From contig CANCOG010000242.1 in NCBI GenBank assembly GCA_947379685.1, positions 1-7,504 of the forward strand: DNA of 7,504 nucleotides, in the 5' to 3' direction. The position numbers and the translations under genes were made by a program. The notes below the pieces were generated by a model. It ran no database searches. It was not told where the DNA came from and saw nothing but the letters and a program-made list of their open reading frames with translations. Below, piece by piece: positions 1 through 6,048 of this stretch (its first letter is position 1; each line of letters opens with the position of its first letter). This stretch comes from Flavipsychrobacter stenotrophus. GTDB taxonomy: Bacteria; Bacteroidota; Bacteroidia; Chitinophagales; Chitinophagaceae.

Positions 1-325
1 GTAAAGTGCCTCCAAAATAGCGCACTACTACCACCAGTACATTGGTCAGTCCCATGCTGTCAATCTGCCCCAGCATGGGCTTACCTGCACTGCCAGAGGG
101 CTCTCCATCATCATTTGCACGATGCTGACTGCCATCAATGCCGATACGCCAGGCATAGCAATGGTGAACTGCCTTGGGGTGCTCCTTCTTTAACGCCTGC
201 AATCGTTCCTTCACATCCCGAACAGTAGCAATTTGGTAGGCATAGGCCAAGAATTTACTGCCCCGGTCGCGAAAATCACCCGTACCTGCAGCCCCAATGG
301 TGCTGTATTTAAATACTTCGTCCAT
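1..325 (-). CDS. yigZ: YigZ/IMPACT (UPF0029) family protein, 3' end cut by window edge
   Basis: The minus-strand frame starts with ATG at 325 and stays open for 108 codons to the left edge, so the C-terminal part is missing. An in-frame stop (TAA) lies a few codons upstream, and no other ATG lies between it and 325, which fixes the start. Residues 71-85 read NDDGEPSGSAGKPML, the family signature of UPF0029/IMPACT proteins, preceded by HHCYAWRIG at 54-62 and followed by VLVVVVRYFGGTL near the break. Family knowledge: full proteins are about 200 aa, with this N-terminal domain and a C-terminal ferredoxin-like domain (DUF1949). The eukaryotic relative IMPACT acts in translational control through GCN1/GCN2. 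The bacterial role is poorly defined, and some databases mislabel members as peptidases. The family call is firm; the cellular role is not. Confidence 0.93.
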   Translation of the reverse strand, partial: MDEVFKYSTIGAAGTGDFRDRGSKFLAYAYQIATVRDVKERLQALKKEHPKAVHHCYAWRIGIDGSQHRANDDGEPSGSAGKPMLGQIDSMGLTNVLVVVVRYFGGTL

Positions 326-347
326 GAACGGGTAAAAGTAAAAAATT

Positions 348-380
348 AAAAACTACAAATGGAGATGACAGAAAACCAAA
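348..380 (-). promoter_or_regulatory. possible Bacteroidota-type promoter for the yigZ-like gene
   Basis: On the minus strand TTTG (377-380) is followed after 21 bases by TAGTTTTT (348-355), which matches TAnnTTTG at seven of eight positions. Transcription would start about 20 bases before the ATG at 325. The spacer is a little longer than the usual 19 and the region is T-rich, so a chance match is possible. Confidence 0.3.
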
Positions 381-477
381 GGTCTTTAACTAAGGAAAGA
401 TTCTCTTGGCGGCTTTGCCTCGCAGAGACGGAGCATGGGTTGAAAAAACAAGGACTTGCGTCTTTGCGGCCTACACT

Positions 478-526
478 CGTCCTCGTTTGTAACGAGGATG
501 CCACGGCAGGGCGTTTGTAACGCCCG
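478..526 (+). repeat. double-hairpin intergenic repeat, copy 1
   Basis: Two adjacent stem-loops share the core GTT-TGT-AAC. The left one (478-500) has arms CGTCCTCGTT and AACGAGGATG around the loop TGT: ten pairs counting one G-T wobble. The right one (509-525) has arms GGGCGTT and AACGCCC around TGT: seven pairs. The linker GCCACGGCA is itself nearly palindromic. Compared with copies 2 and 3, the left stem has T-A in place of G-C at one position, with both arms changed. The paired-palindrome design resembles REP/REPIN elements, but that is inference by analogy. Confidence 0.85.
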
Positions 527-608
527 TCACCACCCACGTCCACTATGCCAAGAGCCAAGGGCAGGTGTGAGGACTTAATGCTGGTTAAACAACAATTCGC
601 AAGAACAG

Positions 609-631
609 AAAACCCAGGCATCTTTACCTGG
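609..631 (-). terminator. probable intrinsic terminator after the transporter gene
   Basis: Fifteen bases beyond the transporter stop codon, read on the minus strand, CCAGG (627-631) pairs with CCTGG (614-618) around an 8-base loop. GTTTTCTG follows. The stem is short at five pairs, so the strength is uncertain, but the position and trailing T-run fit a factor-independent terminator. Confidence 0.4.
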
Positions 632-645
632 CATCAGTAACAACA

Positions 646-1515
646 TCACCTATCCCCATAAGCAATTAGCAGGATAGCGATAACCGCCAGAACCAAACCC
701 GCAATACGGGTTGCATTTACCTTTTCCCTAAAAACAACCAACGCCGTAACTGCCGATGCCACAAGAATCCCAATGTTAATGACAGGTATAGCCGCCGAAC
801 TCTGCAACACATTGCTGTTCAACGCCTTTATCAAAAAGAAAATGGAAAAATAATTAGGCACACCAACACAAATACCTGCAATAATATTACGCGCTTTTAG
901 CTCTATCTTTTTCGTCAAAACCAACACAGTCACCAGCAGCACGCCAATAGCGCCTGCCGTGGCGAAACAGGTAATAGTATAGGTTGCCTGCACTGCTTCC
1001 CCCGAAAGAAAATTACGCTGTACAAAATTAACCAGCGTATCCAGCAACCCGCTACCAGCAAACAAAAGCATAGGCCAGAAAAGCTTTTGTGATTTGCCAT
1101 TTTCCTCCTTTACCCTGGTCGTCAAATATACGGCCGGCAATGCCAACAATACTCCCAGCACCTTTACTATGCCAATCCCCTCATGCAATAAAAAAACAGA
1201 GAACAACACTGGTATTACCAGCGACAACTTATTAGCGATAGTACTGGTGGTGATCCCATCTATGCGCATGCAATAGGCCAGCAGATTGAAAATACTGATG
1301 AACCCCGCCCCCATCAGCAACGCCCAGGGAAACCAGGGCTGGTGCACTGTTTCCAGCTGCAAGGGGAAATGGCCCATAAACAAACTCCCGGTAATAACAC
1401 ATACAAAGTAATTGACCACGATTGCCTGTAAGGCGTCTATCTTAAACCGGGGAAATAATTTGAACGGAACCGAAATGACAACATTAAGCAATATGGTGGC
1501 GACGAGGTAGAACAT
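646..1515 (-). CDS. DMT-superfamily (EamA-like) membrane transporter
   Basis: This 289-residue protein is almost wholly hydrophobic, with about ten predicted membrane helices at roughly 1-21, 28-48, 61-84, 92-111, 118-134, 146-165, 178-200, 210-231, 239-262 and 270-287. It has two halves of five helices, as in EamA/DMT permeases. Typical marks are the Lys/Arg-rich loops after helices 5 and 7, and the ending FREKVNATRIAGLVLAVIA, which matches the conserved last-helix pattern of EamA repeats (F-x-E-x(5-6)-G). Family members export or import small metabolites such as amino acids or nucleosides. The substrate cannot be told here, and no adjacent gene gives a hint. It appears to be a single-gene unit: gaps of 320 and 203 bases flank it and a terminator-like hairpin follows. 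The ATG at 1515 gives a first helix beginning directly at the N-terminus. There is no Shine-Dalgarno sequence. Confidence 0.85.
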   Translation of the reverse strand: MFYLVATILLNVVISVPFKLFPRFKIDALQAIVVNYFVCVITGSLFMGHFPLQLETVHQPWFPWALLMGAGFISIFNLLAYCMRIDGITTSTIANKLSLVIPVLFSVFLLHEGIGIVKVLGVLLALPAVYLTTRVKEENGKSQKLFWPMLLFAGSGLLDTLVNFVQRNFLSGEAVQATYTITCFATAGAIGVLLVTVLVLTKKIELKARNIIAGICVGVPNYFSIFFLIKALNSNVLQSSAAIPVINIGILVASAVTALVVFREKVNATRIAGLVLAVIAILLIAYGDR

Positions 1516-1534
1516 TCTTAATTAAGTAAGCGAT

Positions 1535-1542
1535 CAAAAGTA
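1535..1542 (-). promoter_or_regulatory. -7 promoter element (TACTTTTG) upstream of the transporter
   Basis: TACTTTTG is a full match to the Bacteroidota -7 pattern TAnnTTTG and lies 19 bases before the ATG at 1515. I see no good -33 TTTG at the usual distance, so the promoter is incomplete or weak. Confidence 0.35.
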
Positions 1543-1596
1543 GGGAATTATACTTACGAAGGCATAAACTTATACTTTTTGAAATAAAATGACACG

Positions 1597-1620
1597 GTCA
1601 TTGCGAGGCACGAAGCAACC
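1597..1620 (+). repeat. short dispersed repeat of the TCATTGCGAGG...GAAGCAA type
   Basis: The sequence GTCATTGCGAGGCACGAAGC followed by AACC contains TTGC (1601-1604) and GCAA (1615-1618), which form a short stem around a purine-rich loop. From memory, nearly identical words (TCATTGCGAGGNACGAAGCAATC) are scattered between genes in many bacterial genomes and produce spurious 'RSLRGTKQ' peptides in gene calls. Only one copy is present here, so its repeat status rests on recall and not on this window. Confidence 0.5.
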
Positions 1621-1718
1621 TTACAAACCACTGATAATGAAGCAAGTAACAGTTTCCTGCAATTGGGTTTGTGCGCGTTATTTAGCAACGGATCAGAAAA
1701 AAAATATCGGCCTAAGCA

Positions 1719-2789
1719 TCACAACTCCATCCCCTCAACATACTGGTACGCACTCCCCCGCCGAACAAATACCTGCAAGTTATCTTCCGCCAATGTCGTT
1801 GAAAATGCGTGAGTGGCATCCGTCAATCCAGGTGCCGCTACCCCACCACCCAAGTCCACCGCCCCGGTAAATATCCTGGCTTCATCCCAAAGACCCGCAG
1901 CAATAAAACTATTCAGTAATTGCGCTCCCCCCTCAACAATAACAGACAAAATGTTATGCTCATGTAATTTACCCATTAATTGCTGCAACATTCCAGCCCC
2001 AAAGTTGAGCTGAACATAGCTTAGTCCCTTCCCCGGCAAATCATATTCTTCATTCACTATCCAGGTTGGCGCATCTATATTCATCACGTGATGGAACCTG
2101 GGCACCATCATGTTCCTGTCCAATACTAGGCGCAAAGGCTGCTTCCCTTCCCACAACCTTGCTGTAAGGGATGGATTATCATTAATTGCTGTGGTAGTAC
2201 CCACCATAATCGCAGCCTCTTCCGTGCGCCACTTGTGCACCAGCTGCTGACTGCCATTATTGGTGATCTGAAACCGGCTACTGTCAGCAGGCGCGATATA
2301 GCCGTCGCGGGTCTCCGCCCATTTCAGTATAATGTAAGGTCTGCTCTGTGTATGGAAGCAGAAAAAACGCCTGTTTACCCAGAGCCCGGCTTTTTCTGAA
2401 ATACCAGTTTGTGTAACAATTCCGGCTTCATTTAAAATTTCTATCCCCTTCCCGCTCACCAGCGCAAACGGATCTCTGTTACAGATAACTACGCTTTTCA
2501 CTGCTTCCTTAACAAGCCGCAACGCACAGGCTGGTGTCTTTCCCTGGTGCGCGCAAGGCTCCAGGTTTACATACATGGTGCATTCCGGAATCAAATGCTT
2601 GTCTCCATCCAACACTCGCTCCAGGCAATCAACTTCTGCATGTGGACCACCATATTGCCGATGCCACCCTTCTGAAATGATCCTGCCATTATGAACCAGC
2701 ACAGCACCTACCATCGGGTTAGGAGCCGTAAACCCTTTAGCCTTTTGAGCCAGCTCCAGGCAACGTTTTATCAATAATTCATCAGTCAT
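1719..2789 (-). CDS. ribD: bifunctional riboflavin biosynthesis protein RibD (deaminase/reductase)
   Basis: RibD carries out two successive steps of riboflavin synthesis in the cytoplasm: deamination of 2,5-diamino-6-ribosylamino-4(3H)-pyrimidinone 5'-phosphate, then NADPH-dependent reduction of the ribosyl side chain. I chose the ATG at 2789 (356 aa), which gives the usual RibD beginning MTDELLIKRCLELAQKAKG. The frame is also open to a GTG at 2825, which would add 12 residues. The N-terminal cytidine-deaminase-like domain (about 1-145) has the zinc set H50-A-E52, P78-C79 and C88 (GPHAEV, EPCAHQGKTPAC), plus APNPMVGAVLV. The reductase domain (about 147-356) shows RPYIILKWA (150-158), DNPSLTAR (204-211) and VEGGAQLLNSF (285-295). 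Length and motifs are complete. It lies 37 bases downstream of two unknown paralogues and is probably their operon mate. No FMN riboswitch fits in that gap. Confidence 0.97.
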   Translation of the reverse strand: MTDELLIKRCLELAQKAKGFTAPNPMVGAVLVHNGRIISEGWHRQYGGPHAEVDCLERVLDGDKHLIPECTMYVNLEPCAHQGKTPACALRLVKEAVKSVVICNRDPFALVSGKGIEILNEAGIVTQTGISEKAGLWVNRRFFCFHTQSRPYIILKWAETRDGYIAPADSSRFQITNNGSQQLVHKWRTEEAAIMVGTTTAINDNPSLTARLWEGKQPLRLVLDRNMMVPRFHHVMNIDAPTWIVNEEYDLPGKGLSYVQLNFGAGMLQQLMGKLHEHNILSVIVEGGAQLLNSFIAAGLWDEARIFTGAVDLGGGVAAPGLTDATHAFSTTLAEDNLQVFVRRGSAYQYVEGMEL

Positions 2790-2826
2790 TCCAGATGTGA
2801 AATTAAGTAAACTAAACGTTTGCACA

Positions 2827-3702
2827 CTACGCTCCGCTCAACATCAACACCAATAATGTCAACGCAACCCCAACTAAAAACACCGGCACCGGCGAATACA
2901 GCCATGTAGGTTCAATATACCTTATCCTGACAAGCCCAATCAATTCCTTGTATTTTGCCTCAAGTTGAATCTTCCTATCCTCCTTTACTGGTAGCATTTT
3001 TGCATTTGCAAGGAGTTCTATTCCTGCTTCCCTATTGCCCCGGTTGAACAAGACAACAGAAAGCCTCAGTATCTCGAACGCATATCTGTCCAGGAAAGCC
3101 CTGAATCTTTCAACAGGGAGGCACGACAAAAGCCAGATTATATCATAACCACAACATCTATAGACTGCATCTTTTTCCAGAACCTTCACCGTGAGTAAGG
3201 CCTTTAAGTCATGATATAAGCCGTCCACGTAATATTCCACACCAAGCCACGCTTCGGAGGTTGCATTCTTGTCCATCAACAAAGGGTTAGCCATTAATGT
3301 TTCAAATGCCCGGCCCCTTTCCTGTCTGAACATACGGACAGTAGCCGCTCTAAATGCCGCGCAAAAATAGGGACTTAACCACTCCATAAATCCCGGCGGC
3401 AACTTGCTGGTTTCAAGAATGAATCGTTCCCCTCGCGCAATGTCTCCGTGTTCCAGAAAGTGCCTCAATACCTCATCTGATGCCACCAATGCATGATAGC
3501 TTAGATCATCTTTATGAAGTAATCGGTCGAATAGGGTTACTACATCATTACGGGTCAACACATGCCCTGCTAAGTCAATTGTGGTAGAACCTGTCAATTC
3601 AAATTCAGCGAGCATCTTTTGCTGCGCCAGTTTTAAGTCCCTGACTGTAACTGATTCAATTGCTGCAGAAGGCAAAAAAGAGGCCGGAGAAATGTAGCGC
3701 AT
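2827..3702 (-). CDS. uncharacterised C-terminally membrane-anchored protein, paralogue B
   Basis: I do not recognise this family. The start is the ATG at 3702 (291 aa), because MRYISPASFLP there aligns with the MQYVSPITFLP start of the gene upstream. A TTG at 3726 would add eight residues and touch the preceding stop. By hand alignment it shares about 45% identity with that neighbour over the first 258 or so residues. Shared blocks include DLKLA-QK-LAEFEL, RNDV--LFD, ASD-VL-HFLE, ATVRMFR, FETL, IWLL--LP--RF, LD-YAFE and LEAK-KE. The body is soluble in character, with many charged helices. The last 20 or so residues (PVFLVGVALTLLVLMLSGA) form one hydrophobic segment, suggesting a tail anchor with the bulk facing the cytoplasm. 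There is no signal peptide. It lies 24 bases after its paralogue and 37 before ribD. Confidence 0.85.
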   Translation of the reverse strand: MRYISPASFLPSAAIESVTVRDLKLAQQKMLAEFELTGSTTIDLAGHVLTRNDVVTLFDRLLHKDDLSYHALVASDEVLRHFLEHGDIARGERFILETSKLPPGFMEWLSPYFCAAFRAATVRMFRQERGRAFETLMANPLLMDKNATSEAWLGVEYYVDGLYHDLKALLTVKVLEKDAVYRCCGYDIIWLLSCLPVERFRAFLDRYAFEILRLSVVLFNRGNREAGIELLANAKMLPVKEDRKIQLEAKYKELIGLVRIRYIEPTWLYSPVPVFLVGVALTLLVLMLSGA

Positions 3703-3726
3703 CGTGTTGAATAATTTGGCCAGCAA

Positions 3727-4602
3727 TCAATTACAGGTAGCTAATCTGAAAATAATATAAGCCGCAAATATGATCACACGTATGTACAACATGGTACTGT
3801 CCTTATTTTCCGCCTTTTTCCTGTTCTTGAGAATGCCCTGCATTTCCTTTTCCTTGGCCTCGAGACCTTCCATAACGTGGTCACTTACCTTCAACGACTT
3901 TGCATAGCCCATCAGCTCAAAGGCCGAATCCCTTTTGAGGGTGTTAAATTGCTTTATAGCCATCTGCATCACTTCAAATGCATAATGATCGAGTAGGTAA
4001 TCGAATCGCTGGCGTGGCAGGTTGCACAATAACCAAATGAAATTATAACCTCCATACTTGATCACCTGGTCCTGGCTCTGATACTTTGCACCGGTGATCT
4101 CCTGTAGTTGTTGCAACATCAGCTGCATATATTGTTCTACTCCCGACCACGCATTCCATTCATCGGCCGGCGTCATATACCACGGAGCGACAGCCAGCGT
4201 TTCAAATTCTTCAGGCTTAACAGTCCTGAACATGCGCACGGTAGCCTTACCAAATGCCCAACTAAACGACGGACTGATCCACTCTACAAACTCAGGAGTC
4301 AATTTTTCTTCCGGCAAAGAAAAGGTTTGCCCTTTAGCTATTTCGTGCGTTTCCAGAAAATGCAGCAAAACAGGGTCCGAAGCAATCAACCCGTGATAGG
4401 CCAGATCATTTGCCTGCCCCAGTTGGTCAAATAATTTCAGCACATCGTTCCTGCTCATCTCCCTTCCGCCAACCGGCACAGTAGTGGTACCCGACAGCTC
4501 GAATTCAGCAAGCAACTTTTGCTTTGCCAGCTTCAGGTCCTTAGGTGTAATTTCACCATCCAAACCAGGTGGCAAAAAAGTAATGGGAGAGACGTACTGC
4601 AT
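3727..4602 (-). CDS. uncharacterised C-terminally membrane-anchored protein, paralogue A
   Basis: This 291-residue protein is the first gene after a well-formed promoter and the tandem paralogue of the gene at 2827-3702, with identical length once starts are matched. I cannot assign a function. Residues 1-260 carry the shared blocks: MQYVSPITFLPP, DLKLAKQKLLAEFELSG, RNDVLKLFD, ASDPVLLHFLE, ATVRMFR, GGYNFIWLL and LDHYAFEV. A Lys-rich stretch (NRKKAENKD) precedes a final hydrophobic segment (MLYIRVIIFAAYIIFRLA). The layout suggests a cytoplasmic domain held at the inner membrane by its C-terminus. The two tails differ far more than the bodies, which implies selection on the body. No catalytic motif is evident. 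A tryptophan-rich middle (EWISPSFSWAF, EWNAWSGVE) is partly conserved in the paralogue. The start is ATG at 4602, without a Shine-Dalgarno sequence. Confidence 0.85.
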   Translation of the reverse strand: MQYVSPITFLPPGLDGEITPKDLKLAKQKLLAEFELSGTTTVPVGGREMSRNDVLKLFDQLGQANDLAYHGLIASDPVLLHFLETHEIAKGQTFSLPEEKLTPEFVEWISPSFSWAFGKATVRMFRTVKPEEFETLAVAPWYMTPADEWNAWSGVEQYMQLMLQQLQEITGAKYQSQDQVIKYGGYNFIWLLCNLPRQRFDYLLDHYAFEVMQMAIKQFNTLKRDSAFELMGYAKSLKVSDHVMEGLEAKEKEMQGILKNRKKAENKDSTMLYIRVIIFAAYIIFRLATCN

Positions 4603-4624
4603 AAAATCCGGGTATTATTTTTTC

Positions 4625-4655
4625 GAAAGATATTACGATTGACAGGATTTTCAAA
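4625..4655 (-). promoter_or_regulatory. Bacteroidota-type promoter for the paralogue-paralogue-ribD cluster
   Basis: On the minus strand TTTG (4652-4655), exactly 19 bases, then TATCTTTC (4625-4632) match the pattern TTTG-N19-TAnnTTTG with a single mismatch. Transcription would start near 4618, about 16 bases before the ATG at 4602. It lies in the 58-base gap after the thioesterase gene, so the three following genes can be expressed independently of it. Confidence 0.55.
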
Positions 4656-4660
4656 GGGAA

Positions 4661-5089
4661 TTATTCATGATCAGCAAGCCCGCCTTGGCTTTTAGCAAAG
4701 TGCTTGAACTCAGCTGAGACCGGAACTTTTTCATTGGTATTAAAATCGAACATCACAATAACGTCATGCGCTTCAGCCGCTATTTTGCCCTCCTCATTGA
4801 GTATCTGGTGGTGAATGCCAAAACTGGTATTTTTGATGAATTCCACCCTCGATGCAACAACAATATTACCCGGATAGAACAGCGGCTCCTTAAAATGACA
4901 TCCCGTTGAAAGCAATATTGGCCCTATCCTTGTCGTTCCAAAATCCTCCGCAAGCCGGCACACCTCCCAGCAATGCACCCGCGACGCCTGTATATACTTG
5001 AAGTAAGCAACATTGTTCACATGCCCGAACAAATCCATTTCACTCCAGTCTATCCGGAGTGGCAACTTTATAGGAAACTCGTGTATCAT
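4661..5089 (-). CDS. acyl-CoA thioesterase, hotdog fold (4-hydroxybenzoyl-CoA thioesterase / YbgC-FadM type)
   Basis: This cytoplasmic enzyme of 142 residues is the usual length for a single-hotdog thioesterase that hydrolyses acyl-CoA to free acid and CoA. The diagnostic motif is at residues 14-32: D-W-S-E-M-D19-L-F-G-H23-V-N-N-V-A-Y-F-K-Y, where D19 and the GHVNN turn form the active-site region of the 4HBT family. FKEPLFYPG (66-74) and the strand HHQILNEEGKIAAEAHDVIV (93-112) also fit the fold. The substrate cannot be told from sequence: relatives act on medium- or long-chain acyl-CoAs or on aromatic thioesters. The ATG at 5089 gives the expected N-terminus just before the first strand. 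The unknown-paralogue/ribD cluster begins 58 bases downstream behind its own promoter, so the link to it is loose. Confidence 0.9.
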   Translation of the reverse strand: MIHEFPIKLPLRIDWSEMDLFGHVNNVAYFKYIQASRVHCWEVCRLAEDFGTTRIGPILLSTGCHFKEPLFYPGNIVVASRVEFIKNTSFGIHHQILNEEGKIAAEAHDVIVMFDFNTNEKVPVSAEFKHFAKSQGGLADHE

Positions 5090-5105
5090 TAGTGATGAAT
5101 TATTT

Positions 5106-5113
5106 CAAAAATA
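5106..5113 (-). promoter_or_regulatory. -7 promoter element (TATTTTTG) upstream of the thioesterase
   Basis: TATTTTTG fully matches TAnnTTTG, 16 bases before the ATG at 5089. An ATTG lies 22 bases upstream (5136-5139) as a possible weak -33 element. Spacing is longer than typical and the implied leader is only about 10 bases, so this is tentative. Confidence 0.35.
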
Positions 5114-5168
5114 AGGAAAAATCACCGCCACGGCCCAATCCTACACCTGATGATCGCTCGACTCCACT

Positions 5169-5217
5169 CGTCCGCGTTTGTAACGCGGATGCCACGGCAG
5201 AGCGTTTGTAACGCCCG
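5169..5217 (+). repeat. double-hairpin intergenic repeat, copy 2
   Basis: The layout is the same as in copy 1. The left hairpin (5169-5191) has arms CGTCCGCGTT and AACGCGGATG with loop TGT. The right hairpin (5200-5216) has arms GAGCGTT and AACGCCC with loop TGT, where an A opposite C breaks one pair of the stem. The linker GCCACGGCA equals that of copy 1. It sits between the start of the thioesterase gene and the end of the barrel-protein gene. Confidence 0.85.
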
Positions 5218-5239
5218 TCACAACCAAATATTTGCCCTC

Positions 5240-5366
5240 AAAACACCCTCTGCGCACTCTGCCCAACTCAAAAAAACTCCGCGAAACTCTGCGCCTAACT
5301 CCGCACTACTCTGCGGTAAAATTCAAAACACCCTCTGCTACTTTGTGGTTAAATTCAAAACCCTCC
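5240..5366 (+). repeat. CTCTGCG-rich degenerate repeat tract following copy 2
   Basis: Words such as ACCCTCTGCG, ACTCTGC, CTCCGCGAAACTCTGCG, CTCTGCGGTAAAATTCAAAA and TTTGTGGTTAAATTCAAAA recur every 10-30 bases and end right at the stop codon of the barrel-protein gene (5368). An equivalent tract follows repeat copy 3, including a shared AACTCCGCGAAACTCTGCG. From memory, similar CTCTGCG/TTAAA tracts are common between genes in Bacteroidota. The apparent plus-strand reading frame across it is an artefact of composition. Confidence 0.65.
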
Positions 5367-5367
5367 C

Positions 5368-6048
5368 CTACATAAACAAATACATCAATCGCAACGACCA
5401 CAAATTATTATACAACGGTCCACGCGAAATATCGGCCACCTGCGCCCTTATGGGCACAACCGAATACTGGAAACGGAGATTAAAAAACAACCCTTTATAC
5501 AAACGCAAGGTTCCACCCGCAATCACATTAATGTCGCTCTTATTAAACGGGTGTTTATCCTGGTCATAGGCAAGGGCAGGATATGCAGTTACATATTCAT
5601 TACTACGCGAAAGCTGCGAATAGGACGCACCAAAGCTCAAATGACTTCTATGTTTATCGAAAAAATTGATCATTACAGGAACCTCGGCGTAATTGAGGTC
5701 AATACCATACTTCATTATGGTCAACCCTGAAGGGAGCATCTCAGCCTTGGCGGCCACACTCCCCTTTTGCGAGTAAAGCAATTCAAGGCTACCTATAGCT
5801 TTCTTGTACAACTTCATGTAGACAACCGCCCCGGTTGTAATGCCCTTCTTGTTGTAACCGGCAAAATTATCCCCATCAACCTGGCAAAGGTTACCCCCCA
5901 GAATAACACCGCCGTAAAAGGTCCTGTTCTCAAACATTTCCTCCTCCTGTGCACGCACAACCCCTCCATTCAAGCCGAATAAAACAGCCACCAAAATCAA
6001 CCAATACACATTCACATTTTTCCAGAAAGAGAGTTTCAATATTCGCAT
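5368..6048 (-). CDS. secreted outer-membrane beta-barrel protein, PorT-like (OMP_b-brl_2 type)
   Basis: From the ATG at 6048 this is 226 residues. It begins with a signal peptide: basic start MRILKLSFWK, hydrophobic core VYWLILVAVLFGL, and probable signal-peptidase I cleavage after VRA (about residue 33), before QEEE. The frame is open to another ATG at 6081, which would place 11 unneeded residues in front; I prefer 6048. The mature part has alternating-residue amphipathic strands and family-like features of PorT-type eight-stranded barrels: an opening GGVILGGNL strand, a Gly-Asp/Asn loop, VYMKLYKKAIGSLELLYSQ, NYAEVPVMINFF, HLSFGASYSQL, and a closing strand ending in MYLFM. The family is abundant in Bacteroidota outer membranes, and individual functions are mostly unknown. 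No partner such as a TonB receptor or SusD is adjacent. It is transcribed away from the SHOCT gene. Confidence 0.85.
   Translation of the reverse strand: MRILKLSFWKNVNVYWLILVAVLFGLNGGVVRAQEEEMFENRTFYGGVILGGNLCQVDGDNFAGYNKKGITTGAVVYMKLYKKAIGSLELLYSQKGSVAAKAEMLPSGLTIMKYGIDLNYAEVPVMINFFDKHRSHLSFGASYSQLSRSNEYVTAYPALAYDQDKHPFNKSDINVIAGGTLRLYKGLFFNLRFQYSVVPIRAQVADISRGPLYNNLWSLRLMYLFM

Larger units (their letters stand above)
326..645. other. gene-free stretch of about 320 bases with repeats
   Basis: This stretch separates the yigZ-like start from the end of the transporter gene. It holds the possible yigZ promoter on its left, remnants of CGCAGAG / TCTTTGCGG words at about 417-470 that resemble the CTCTGCG-rich tracts near 5240-5365 and 6772-6888, the double-hairpin repeat at 478-526, and a probable terminator at 609-631. 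A 91-codon minus-strand reading frame crosses the repeat. It has no recognisable protein character, so I regard the region as non-coding. Confidence 0.6.

Noticed and set aside
346..621. 91-codon minus-strand reading frame between the yigZ-like gene and the transporter
   Set aside because: It runs through the double-hairpin repeat and the CGCAGAG words, has low-complexity, Ser-rich content with no recognisable domain, and overlaps the probable terminator.
1589..1870. 93-codon plus-strand reading frame beginning MTRSLRGTKQ
   Set aside because: The start is a translation of the dispersed repeat and the rest is antisense to the 3' end of ribD. The Pro-rich tail is unlike a real protein.
2790..2826. 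FMN riboswitch or separate promoter before ribD
   Set aside because: The 37-base gap is too short for an FMN riboswitch, and the best -7-like word (TAGTTTAC) is a poor match without a -33 partner.
4094..4434. Two plus-strand reading frames inside paralogue A
   Set aside because: They are antisense to a gene whose protein sequence is conserved with its tandem paralogue, so the minus strand is the coding one.
5150..5569. 139-codon plus-strand reading frame across repeat copy 2
   Set aside because: It translates the repeat and the CTCTGCG tract and then runs antisense into the barrel-protein gene, which has a convincing signal peptide and strand pattern.
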